From Paracoccaceae bacterium (GTDB taxonomy: Bacteria > Pseudomonadota > Alphaproteobacteria > Rhodobacterales > Rhodobacteraceae), in assembly GCA_007134405.1 (NCBI GenBank), contig SLKW01000127.1, positions 1-19,282 of the forward strand: a stretch of 19,282 nucleotides of DNA, in the 5' to 3' direction. Shown in pieces: positions 1-6,046 of the stretch; within the stretch, counting starts at the first letter, position 1, and the number at the start of each line of letters is the position of its first letter. The notes under the pieces are model-generated. The model made no database searches and was not told the origin of the DNA. It saw nothing but the letters and a program-made list of their open reading frames with translations. A program made the translations under genes and the position numbers.

Positions 1-171
1 CTGCTGACGGTCGATGTCACGCATCTGCCAGAGGTCCCCGCGACCCTCTCGCTTCTGGGGGCGCATCAGGGGATCGACGATCTGGCCGGCGACGCCGACA
101 CGATCGGCTACGAGATCCTCACCGCGCTGGGGGCGCGGTATCGGCGCCGGTATCTGGGCCAGACGAAATGA
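1..171 (+). CDS. alr: alanine racemase, C-terminal fragment
   Basis: The first 56 codons of the window are open and end in TGA at 169-171; the start lies outside the window. The translated end contains [19 protein letters not shown] followed by RYRRRYLG, which matches the usual C-terminus of alanine racemase (the 'GYEILT-LG-RY-R-Y' tail of the C-terminal beta domain). The family is a PLP enzyme that interconverts L- and D-alanine for peptidoglycan in the cytoplasm. The PLP lysine and catalytic tyrosine are outside the window, so activity cannot be judged. The stop overlaps the start of the next gene in an ATGA, suggesting translational coupling with the Mla-type permease. Identification rests only on the tail. 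Confidence 0.8.
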   Translation: MLTVDVTHLPEVPATLSLLGAHQGIDDLAGDADTIGYEILTALGARYRRRYLGQTK

Positions 172-953
172 GATCCGGGCTGGCGCTGCTGGGGGCCACG
201 GGGCGCTCGGTCGCGGTGGGTTTCGGCGCGGTCGGGCGGTTCGTCGCCTTCGCGGCGCTCGCCCTTTCGCACTTGGTCCGCCCGCCATTCTACGGGCGCG
301 AACTGGCGTTGCAGATGGTGCAGATCGGATGGCTGTCGCTGCCGGTGGTGGGGCTGACGGCGCTGTTCACCGGCGGCGCGCTTGCGTTGCAGATCTACGC
401 GGGCTCGGCGCGCTTTTCGGCCGAGTTCGCCGTGCCCTCGATCACCGCGATTGGCATGGTGCGCGAGCTGGGGCCGGTGCTGGGCGGGCTGATGGTGGCG
501 GCGCGCGTGGCCTCGTCGATCGCGGCCGAGATCGGCACGATGCGGGTGTCGGAACAGATCGACGCGCTGCGGACACTGGCCACCGATCCGATGAAGTACC
601 TGGTCGCCCCGCGGATCGTTGCCGCAACCCTGGCGATGCCGGTCCTTGTCGCGGTGGGCGATGCCATCGGGATCCTGGGCGGCTATTGGGTCGGGGTGAG
701 CCGTCTTGGATTCGACGGGCCAACCTACCTGCGCAACACGGTCGACTTTCTGGAGTTCTGGGACGTGGCCTCGGGCCTGGTGAAGGGGGCGGTTTTCGGT
801 TTCCTGGTGGCGCTTTGTGGTTGCTTCTGCGGGATGCATTCGGGCCGGGGCGCGCAGGGGGTGGGCGAGGCCACCAAGACCGCCGTCGTGCTGGCCTCGA
901 TCCTGATCCTGTCGGCGAATTACCTCCTGACCGAGGCCTTCTTTTCGGCATGA
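168..953 (+). CDS. mlaE: MlaE-family ABC transporter permease
   Basis: The 261-aa protein matches the MlaE/YrbE permease family in length and content. It has an amphipathic N-terminus, then hydrophobic segments at roughly residues 55-75, 95-120, 145-175, 195-220 and 235-255. The family-typical stretch around [15 protein letters not shown] (the EQIDAL motif that contacts the ATPase) is present, as is a conserved [20 protein letters not shown] segment before it. Known family members sit in the inner membrane and move phospholipids between the inner membrane and an MCE-domain partner. The start overlaps the alr stop (ATGA at 168-171), and the stop overlaps the start of the ATPase gene (ATGA at 950-953), so the three genes are probably one transcript. 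No MCE-domain gene (mlaD) follows in the window; it would have to be elsewhere. Confidence 0.9.
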   Translation: MRSGLALLGATGRSVAVGFGAVGRFVAFAALALSHLVRPPFYGRELALQMVQIGWLSLPVVGLTALFTGGALALQIYAGSARFSAEFAVPSITAIGMVRELGPVLGGLMVAARVASSIAAEIGTMRVSEQIDALRTLATDPMKYLVAPRIVAATLAMPVLVAVGDAIGILGGYWVGVSRLGFDGPTYLRNTVDFLEFWDVASGLVKGAVFGFLVALCGCFCGMHSGRGAQGVGEATKTAVVLASILILSANYLLTEAFFSA

Positions 954-1690
954 TCCGGGTGCACGACCTTCACAAGGCGTTCGGGCCGAAACACGTGCTT
1001 GCAGGCGTCAGCTTCGAGGTGGCGCGGGGCGAGAGCCTGGTGGTGATCGGCGGGTCGGGCACGGGCAAGTCTGTGCTGCTGAAATGCCTGCTGGGGTTGG
1101 AGTTTCCGGACCGGGGCGCGGTCGAGATCGCCGGGCTGACCGGGCCGCGACCGCATGATCTGGCGGCGCATGTGGGCATGCTGTTTCAGGGCGCGGCGCT
1201 CTTTGATTCACTGCCCGTCTGGCAGAATGTGGCCTTTCGGCTGATGCGCGGACCGGCGCGGATGGGTCGCATCGAGGCGCGCGCGGCGGCGTTGGAAAAG
1301 CTTGCGCGCGTGGGCATGAGCCCGGAATCGGCCGAGCTTTATCCGGCGGAATTGTCGGGTGGGATGCAGAAGCGGGTGGGGCTTGCCCGCGCGATTGCCG
1401 GGGAGCCGCCGATCCTCTTCTTCGACGAGCCGACCGCCGGGCTGGACCCGATCCTGGCGGCGGTGATCAACGCGCTGATCCGCGAGATCGTGACCGAAAT
1501 GGGGGCCACCGCGATCACCATCACCCATGACATGCGGACCCTGCGGGACGTGGCCGACCGGGTGGCGATGCTGCACGAGGGGCGGTTTTACTGGCAGGGC
1601 AGCGCCGCCGAGGCGCTGGAAAGCGACGATCCGGTGCTGGCGCAGTTCGTGCAGGGGCGGATCGACGGGCCGATCCCGACCCTGCGCTGA
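950..1690 (+). CDS. mlaF: MlaF-family ABC transporter ATP-binding protein
   Basis: The start at 950 is chosen because the ABC fold begins there ([12 protein letters not shown]) and it overlaps the permease stop by 4 nt; the same frame is open further upstream, but that part is out-of-frame shadow of alr and mlaE. The 246-aa protein has Walker A GGSGTGKS (residues 34-41), a Q-loop glutamine near 80, the signature LSGGMQKR (135-142), Walker B ILFFDEPTAGLD (155-166) and the H-loop histidine in ITHDM (193). LSGGMQKR is the form typical of MlaF/Ttg2A rather than the LSGGQ of other ABC proteins. It would energise the MlaE permease on the cytoplasmic face of the inner membrane. It is the last gene of the plus-strand run; lpxB converges on it after 441 bp. 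Confidence 0.92.
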   Translation: MIRVHDLHKAFGPKHVLAGVSFEVARGESLVVIGGSGTGKSVLLKCLLGLEFPDRGAVEIAGLTGPRPHDLAAHVGMLFQGAALFDSLPVWQNVAFRLMRGPARMGRIEARAAALEKLARVGMSPESAELYPAELSGGMQKRVGLARAIAGEPPILFFDEPTAGLDPILAAVINALIREIVTEMGATAITITHDMRTLRDVADRVAMLHEGRFYWQGSAAEALESDDPVLAQFVQGRIDGPIPTLR

Positions 1691-1736
1691 GCGCGGCGGA
1701 GTGGTTGACGAAACCTTGACGCGGGGTGCGGCGGGC

Positions 1737-1750
1737 GGTGTCGCGACACC
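1737..1750. repeat. 14-bp perfect palindrome downstream of mlaF
   Basis: GGTGTCG is followed directly by its reverse complement CGACACC. Flanking bases do not extend the symmetry and no T-run follows, so a terminator is unlikely. It could be a dimeric-protein site or chance in GC-rich DNA; a position downstream of both converging genes argues against an operator. Confidence 0.4.
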
Positions 1751-1790
1751 CGGCGGATCGGGCCGTTTGCCTTGTTTCGTTGGGTTTGAG

Positions 1791-1856
1791 GCGTATGGCA
1801 AACGTATGGCAGGCGGGTGGCAAGCGGGTGGCAAACGGGTGGCAAGCGTATGGCAG
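1791..1856. repeat. six-copy 11-bp tandem repeat
   Basis: Six directly adjacent 11-bp units fit RCGKRTGGCAR on the plus strand: GCGTATGGCAA, ACGTATGGCAG, GCGGGTGGCAA, GCGGGTGGCAA, ACGGGTGGCAA, GCGTATGGCAG. There are no gaps between units, and TGGCA is invariant in all six. Units 1, 2 and 6 carry TATGGCA and units 3-5 carry GGTGGCA. A period of 11 bp is close to one turn of B-DNA, so the invariant TGGCA (TGCCA on the other strand) recurs on one face of the helix. Known iterons are longer (about 17-22 bp), so this does not look like a plasmid origin. Function is unknown. Confidence 0.9.
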
Positions 1857-2131
1857 ATTTCGACATTTCGACCGGATTCTGCTGAAAAAGCGGCGGCGGG
1901 CGCAACGTTCGGTGCGGGGCGCGATGCAACACTGCGGGGCACGAAATACGCCCCCGCGAGGGCAATAGGGCCAGATTCCGGCGCCCGATGAGTCCAGTTT
2001 GGGGTCGGTGCCAGGTCTGCGGAAGCGGTGTAGCCCGGTCGCGTGCGCGGGAGGGGGTGCCGGGACGGGGCCAGGCGGACGGGGTTACACGAGCGGGATC
2101 GGGCGCCGGTCGGTTGACGCGCGCGCAGGCA

Positions 2132-3313
2132 TCACGTTCCGGCCGCGCGGGCCTGCCGGTGGGCCAGGAAGTCGCGCACCGACAGCGCGGCACGCTGGCC
2201 GGGCGGGCGGTTGCCACGGCCGAGACGCTGCATCGTCAGCTCCATCGCCTCGCGCTGCTGCGCCTGCGCCTGGGGATCGTCGAGAAGCGATACGAGCGCC
2301 GGGGCGATCCGATCGGGCCGACATGCCTCGAGCAGGAATTCGGGCACCGCGCGTGTGTCGGACACCAGATTGACCAGGGTGGCGGTTTCAAGCCGGACAA
2401 GCCGGCGGATCAGCGGCCGGGTAAGCGGGTGGAAGTCATAGGCGATGACCATCGGCACGCCGTTCGCCGCCAGTTCGAGCGAGACGGTGCCCGAGGCCGC
2501 GAGCGCCGCGTCCGCCGCGCGGAAGGCCGCGCGCTTGGCGGCGGGCGGGCTGCTGGCCGGGTCGAGCAGGATCGGCGCGCCGGGCCAGTCGGCGATCAGG
2601 GCGCGGAGACGCTCGGCCTGCGCCGCGACGGTCGGCACGACGATCCGCGCCTTTGGCCGGTGGGCAAGGACATCGTGCAGCGCCGCACCGAAACGGGGGG
2701 CCAGGCGCTCGACCTCGCCGCGCCGCGAGCCGGGGAGCGCAAGGATCAAGGGCGCGTCGCCGATCCCGTGCTCGGCGCGGAAGGCGCGCGCCTCGGCGGT
2801 GCTGGCCAGCGGTTCGGCGACGACCGGGTGGCCGACGAAATCGCAGCTCATCCCGGCGTCGCGCATGTAGGGTGGCTCGAACGGCAGGAGCGCGAGCACG
2901 TGATCGACGAGCGGCGCCATCTTGGCCGCCCGCCCCGGCCGCCAGGCCCAGACCGAGGGCGCGACGTAATGCACCGTCGGCAGGCCCGGCCGCGCGGCGC
3001 GGGCGCGCCTGAGGACGCGCAGGCAGAAATCGGGGCTGTCGATGGTGATCACCACGTCGGGCGCGGCTGCTTCGATGGCGGCGGCGGTTTCGTGGATGCG
3101 GCGCCGGAGCGCGAAGTAGCGCGGCAGCACCTCGGCCAGCCCCATGACCGAGAGTTCGTCCATCGGAAAGAGGCTTTCGAGCCCCTGGCCGGCCATCTCG
3201 GACCCGCCGACGCCGAGGAACCGCACGCCGGGGTCGAGATCGCGGAGCCCCGCCATCAGCGCGCCGCCCAGACGGTCGCCCGACGGTTCGCCCGCGATCA
3301 GGAAGACATTCAC
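2132..3313 (-). CDS. lpxB: lipid-A-disaccharide synthase
   Basis: The 393-aa protein begins MNVFLIAGEPSGDRLGG, the hallmark LpxB N-terminus (SGD motif), and carries HYVAPSVWAWRPGRA, LLPFEPPYM, FVGHPVV, LALPGSRRGEV and ASGTVSLELA, all in family order for this GT-B inverting glycosyltransferase (GT19). It joins UDP-2,3-diacylglucosamine to lipid X to form the lipid A disaccharide at the inner membrane. The start is a GTG at 3313, overlapping the lpxI stop (GTGA). The frame is open upstream to 3619, but that extension lies antisense-in-frame through lpxI and lacks family similarity. It is the last gene of the minus-strand envelope cluster. Length is close to the usual ~380-390 aa. Confidence 0.95.
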   Translation of the reverse strand: MNVFLIAGEPSGDRLGGALMAGLRDLDPGVRFLGVGGSEMAGQGLESLFPMDELSVMGLAEVLPRYFALRRRIHETAAAIEAAAPDVVITIDSPDFCLRVLRRARAARPGLPTVHYVAPSVWAWRPGRAAKMAPLVDHVLALLPFEPPYMRDAGMSCDFVGHPVVAEPLASTAEARAFRAEHGIGDAPLILALPGSRRGEVERLAPRFGAALHDVLAHRPKARIVVPTVAAQAERLRALIADWPGAPILLDPASSPPAAKRAAFRAADAALAASGTVSLELAANGVPMVIAYDFHPLTRPLIRRLVRLETATLVNLVSDTRAVPEFLLEACRPDRIAPALVSLLDDPQAQAQQREAMELTMQRLGRGNRPPGQRAALSVRDFLAHRQARAAGT

Positions 3314-4113
3314 GCCCCGGCCCAGAGGGCGATGCCGGCCGCATCCGCCGCCGCGCACACCTTGTCGCGGTGCAGGATCACCACATGCCCCGCCTGCAGG
3401 CAGATGCCCGACAGCCGCGCCGCCTGCGCGGCCTCGATCGTGTCGGGGCCGATGGTGGGCAGGTCGATGCGCAGCTCCTGGCCCGGCTTGGCGCGCTTGA
3501 CCAGCACGCCGCCCCGGCGCGGCTCGCGCAGATCGCGGCAGGCGGCGACATGGGAAAGCATCGCATCGGTTCCGAAGAGGCTTTCGACGGAAAGGCACAG
3601 CCCCTTCGCCACGACGCATCCCTGGCCGAGATCGAGCGGGGCGATGGTGCGCAGGATCTCGACCCCGCGCGCGGCGTCGGCCTCGTGCGCCGGGTCGGGC
3701 GCGGTTGTGCCCAGAACGCCCGGGGCGGCCAGCAGGCCCGGCGCGCAGTCGGCGAGGCCCCGCACGGCCAGGCCGTGATCCTCGAACACCGCGATGACGG
3801 CGCGCAAAAGCGCATCGTCGCCCTGTTGCAGGGCGGGCAGAAGGTGCGGCAGAAGCGCCGCCGTATCGGGGTCGAAGAGCGCGGGGTCGAACTTGGGCCG
3901 ATGCACGGCGCCGGCGAAGAGAACCTCGCGCACCCCCGCCGCGGTCAGTTCGCGAAAGAGCGGAACGAGCCGTTCGATCCGGAAGGCGAGGTCGGGCTGA
4001 AGACCCGCCGGCGGATAACCCTCGACCGCGCAGACGAGCGGCGGTTCGGGCAGGTGGGCCACCAGTTCGGCGGGCAGGTCGCCCGCGCCCGCGATGAGGG
4101 CAAGGCGGCTCAT
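3310..4113 (-). CDS. lpxI: UDP-2,3-diacylglucosamine pyrophosphatase LpxI
   Basis: The 267-aa protein starts MSRLALIAGAGDLPAELV and contains GVREVLFAGAVHRP, the GQGCVVAKG segment and LRIDLPTIGPDTIEAA near the C-terminus, matching the LpxI (DUF1009) family in order and length. The family hydrolyses UDP-2,3-diacylglucosamine to lipid X and UMP, replacing LpxH in many alphaproteobacteria. The aspartate of the DLPTIGPDT block lies in the conserved catalytic region of the family. The start overlaps the lpxA stop by 4 nt (ATGA) and the stop overlaps lpxB's GTG, so lpxA-lpxI-lpxB look translationally coupled. The three catalyse the first, fourth and fifth steps of lipid A synthesis. Confidence 0.93.
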   Translation of the reverse strand: MSRLALIAGAGDLPAELVAHLPEPPLVCAVEGYPPAGLQPDLAFRIERLVPLFRELTAAGVREVLFAGAVHRPKFDPALFDPDTAALLPHLLPALQQGDDALLRAVIAVFEDHGLAVRGLADCAPGLLAAPGVLGTTAPDPAHEADAARGVEILRTIAPLDLGQGCVVAKGLCLSVESLFGTDAMLSHVAACRDLREPRRGGVLVKRAKPGQELRIDLPTIGPDTIEAAQAARLSGICLQAGHVVILHRDKVCAAADAAGIALWAGA

Positions 4114-4907
4114 TTCGGGATCAGGAAGGAGCGGTCCGAGGCCGCGAGGATGAAATCGGTCATCTCGCGCACATGGCGGCTTTCGGTCTCGTCGGCCAGC
4201 CGGCGCGCGCGGTCGAGGAAGGTGCCCTCGCCCTGGGCCAGCATCTGATAGGCGGCGCGCAGCGCGGTGATCTCGGAGCGCTCGACCCCGCGGCGCTTCA
4301 GGCCCACCAGGTTCAGCCCGTCAAGCTCGCCGCGCGGGGCCTGCACGAGGCCGTGCGGAACGACATCGTTGGTCACCATCGTCACCGCGCCGATGATCGC
4401 GCCGCGGCCGATCCGCACGAACTGGTGCACGCCCGAGAGCCCGCCGATGATCACGTCGTCGCCGATCACGCAATGGCCCGCGACCGCCGCCTGGTTGGCC
4501 ATGATCACCCGGTTTCCGATCTGGGCGTCGTGGCCGACATGCGCGCCGGTCATCAAGAGGCAGTCATCGCCCACCCGCGTCACGCCGCCGCCCCCGGCGG
4601 TGCCGGTGTTGAGCGTCGCCCCCTCACGGATGCGGCAGCGGGCGCCGACGACGAGGCGGGTGCGCTCGCCGGCGAATTTCAGGTCCTGCGGCACCTCGCC
4701 CACGACGGCGAAGGGAAAGACGACGCAACCCGCGCCCAGTTCCGTCCAGCCGGCGATGACCGCGTGGCTCTTGATCTCGACGCTTTCGGCAAGACGCGCC
4801 TCGGGGCCGATCACGGCGAACGGGCCGATCCGGCAGTTCGCGCCGATCTCTGCCCCGCCATCGACAATCGCGGTGGGGTGCACCTGCGCCGAAGGATCGA
4901 TGGGCAT
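4110..4907 (-). CDS. lpxA: UDP-N-acetylglucosamine O-acyltransferase LpxA
   Basis: The 265-aa protein starts MPIDPSAQVHPTAIVDGGAEIG and shows the hexapeptide-repeat pattern of a left-handed beta-helix through about residue 190, then an alpha-helical C-terminal domain (about 190-265). The catalytic region GAHVGHDAQIGN places the general-base histidine at residue 126 (equivalent to His125 of the E. coli enzyme). LpxA moves the 3-hydroxyacyl chain from acyl-ACP to the 3-OH of UDP-GlcNAc, the first lipid A step, as a cytoplasmic trimer. It lies 3 nt after fabZ and overlaps lpxI by 4 nt. Placing FabZ beside LpxA is the classic arrangement in which both draw on 3-hydroxyacyl-ACP. Confidence 0.96.
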   Translation of the reverse strand: MPIDPSAQVHPTAIVDGGAEIGANCRIGPFAVIGPEARLAESVEIKSHAVIAGWTELGAGCVVFPFAVVGEVPQDLKFAGERTRLVVGARCRIREGATLNTGTAGGGGVTRVGDDCLLMTGAHVGHDAQIGNRVIMANQAAVAGHCVIGDDVIIGGLSGVHQFVRIGRGAIIGAVTMVTNDVVPHGLVQAPRGELDGLNLVGLKRRGVERSEITALRAAYQMLAQGEGTFLDRARRLADETESRHVREMTDFILAASDRSFLIPK

Positions 4908-4910
4908 GGG

Positions 4911-5402
4911 TCAGGACCGGCCGTTCAGGTCGATCATCGCCATGAATTCGGCCTCGGCCGCGACCTCGTCGCCGACGCGGGCGATGCCGTCGAACTTCCA
5001 GACCCTGGACGAGCCGCGGCGCACCGTGACGGTCAGCTCCAGCACATCGCCGGGCACGACCTTTCGGCGAAATCGCGCCTTGTCGATGGACATGAAATAG
5101 ACCAGCGGGTTGCGGTCGACGAGGTCCAGCGTCAGCCCGACCAGCACGGCCGAGGTCTGCGCCATCGCCTCGATGATGGTGACGCCGGGCATGATCGGCA
5201 TGCCGGGAAAATGGCCCTGGAAATGCGGCTCGTTGAAGGTGACGTTCTTGATGCCGGTCGCGGATTCGCCCAGCCGGATATCGCGCAGCTTGTCGATCAG
5301 AAGGAACGGATAGCGGTGCGGGATGATGCGCTGGATCAGCGCCATGTCGGCCTCGGTCGTCGCCGACCAGTCGCGCGCCGTTTCCTTGGCGGTATCGGGC
5401 AT
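4911..5402 (-). CDS. fabZ: 3-hydroxyacyl-[acyl-carrier-protein] dehydratase FabZ
   Basis: The 163-aa protein is a single hot-dog-fold dehydratase. [14 protein letters not shown] (residues 26-39), the catalytic histidine in [12 protein letters not shown] (His64) and the catalytic glutamate in IIEAMAQ (Glu78) are present. FabZ dehydrates 3-hydroxyacyl-ACP during fatty acid elongation and competes with LpxA for the same substrate, which fits its place directly before lpxA. The N-terminus has about 20 residues before the conserved core, slightly longer than in E. coli; the ATG at 5402 is the only Met before the core apart from Met20. An 89-bp gap separates it from ompH upstream; I see no clear promoter or terminator there. 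Confidence 0.95.
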   Translation of the reverse strand: MPDTAKETARDWSATTEADMALIQRIIPHRYPFLLIDKLRDIRLGESATGIKNVTFNEPHFQGHFPGMPIMPGVTIIEAMAQTSAVLVGLTLDLVDRNPLVYFMSIDKARFRRKVVPGDVLELTVTVRRGSSRVWKFDGIARVGDEVAAEAEFMAMIDLNGRS

Positions 5403-5491
5403 CTGAACTGCCTCCGTTGGCTGGGCCGTGTTCTGGCGCGAGGACTAGCAATTCCGGCCCGCAGCGGCAAGAAGGCAGGCGGCAACCCGCG

Positions 5492-6046
5492 TCAGTTCTC
5501 GTCGGGCGGGCTGACCTCGGGGGGGGTCTGGTCGCCCAGCGCCTCGTCGAGACGCTCGATCACCTGATCGGTCATGTCGAGCCAGTCTGCACCGATAATC
5601 AGCGCATCGGGGCGCAGCAGGGCAACCAGACCTTCCTCGGTCATCATCTGCAGGAGGATCGGCAAGGTCTCGTCGAAGAAACGCGCCGCCGCGGCTTCGG
5701 AGCGGCGCGTGAGTTCCAGATTGAGGGCGTTGCGTTCGGCGCGGATCGCCTCGACCCGGCGATCGAACTCGTCGGCGCGCGCCCGGAATTCCTCGGGCGT
5801 CAGGTCGGCGCGCGCCTCGGTGAGGGCACGTTCCTCGGCGGCGAGATCGGCGGCAATGCGCTCGTTCTCCGTTTCCAGCTCGCGCTCGGCCTCGCGCAGT
5901 TCGGCAAGCACGGCCTGGCCGTAGAGCGACTCGCGCAGCAGCCGCTCCTCGTTCAGGATCCGGAAAGGCGCCTCCTGGGCGGGCGCCGGCGCGGCGGCGA
6001 GCGCCAGCGCGACGGCGAGAAGCGCGCCGGGCAGCCGGCGCACCAT
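5492..6046 (-). CDS. skp: OmpH/Skp-family periplasmic chaperone
   Basis: The 184-aa protein has a signal peptide at residues 1-23 (MVRRLPG, a run of Ala/Leu, cleavage after APAQ or nearby). A highly charged, Glu/Arg/Ala-rich helical region from about 35 to 130 is consistent with the paired-helix tentacles of Skp, followed by a hydrophobic segment (ILLQMMTEEGLVALL) and an acidic proline tail. Family members hold unfolded outer-membrane proteins in the periplasm on the way to the BAM complex. It follows bamA with a 1-nt overlap (TGATG), which supports the assignment. The similarity is mostly compositional, since this family diverges quickly. The gene lies where lpxD is found in many other proteobacteria. 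Confidence 0.88.
   Translation of the reverse strand: MVRRLPGALLAVALALAAAPAPAQEAPFRILNEERLLRESLYGQAVLAELREAERELETENERIAADLAAEERALTEARADLTPEEFRARADEFDRRVEAIRAERNALNLELTRRSEAAAARFFDETLPILLQMMTEEGLVALLRPDALIIGADWLDMTDQVIERLDEALGDQTPPEVSPPDEN

Larger units (their letters stand above)
1691..2131. other. convergent intergenic region, no convincing gene
   Basis: This 441-bp stretch separates the 3' ends of mlaF (plus) and lpxB (minus), so neither gene's promoter is expected here. It contains a perfect 14-bp palindrome (GGTGTCG/CGACACC, 1737-1750), the six-copy 11-bp repeat array at 1791-1856, and two adjacent copies of ATTTCGAC (1857-1872). Short open frames exist on both strands, the best being an 80-codon plus-strand frame at 1726-1968. 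None has a good ribosome-binding site or a recognisable domain, and the periodic WQ/GGKRVAN-type peptide in them is produced by the DNA repeat. No hairpin with a T-run was found for either flanking gene. Confidence 0.6.

Noticed and set aside
1705..1721. Two TTGACG boxes 11 bp apart after mlaF as -35 elements
   Set aside because: No matching -10 sequence lies 16-18 bp downstream of either, and no gene follows.
1726..1968. 80-codon frame containing the 11-bp repeat (WQ/GGKRVAN-like peptide)
   Set aside because: The peptide periodicity is explained by the DNA repeat, several frames on both strands are open, and no good ribosome-binding site is present.
3314..3619. Longer N-terminus for LpxB
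   Set aside because: The extension runs through lpxI in another frame; the family N-terminus and the GTGA overlap fix the start at 3313.
1988..3778. 596-codon plus-strand open frame across lpxB and lpxI
   Set aside because: It is antisense to two well-supported genes, rich in Arg/Gly/Asp as expected from GC-skewed codon shadows, and has no recognisable domain.
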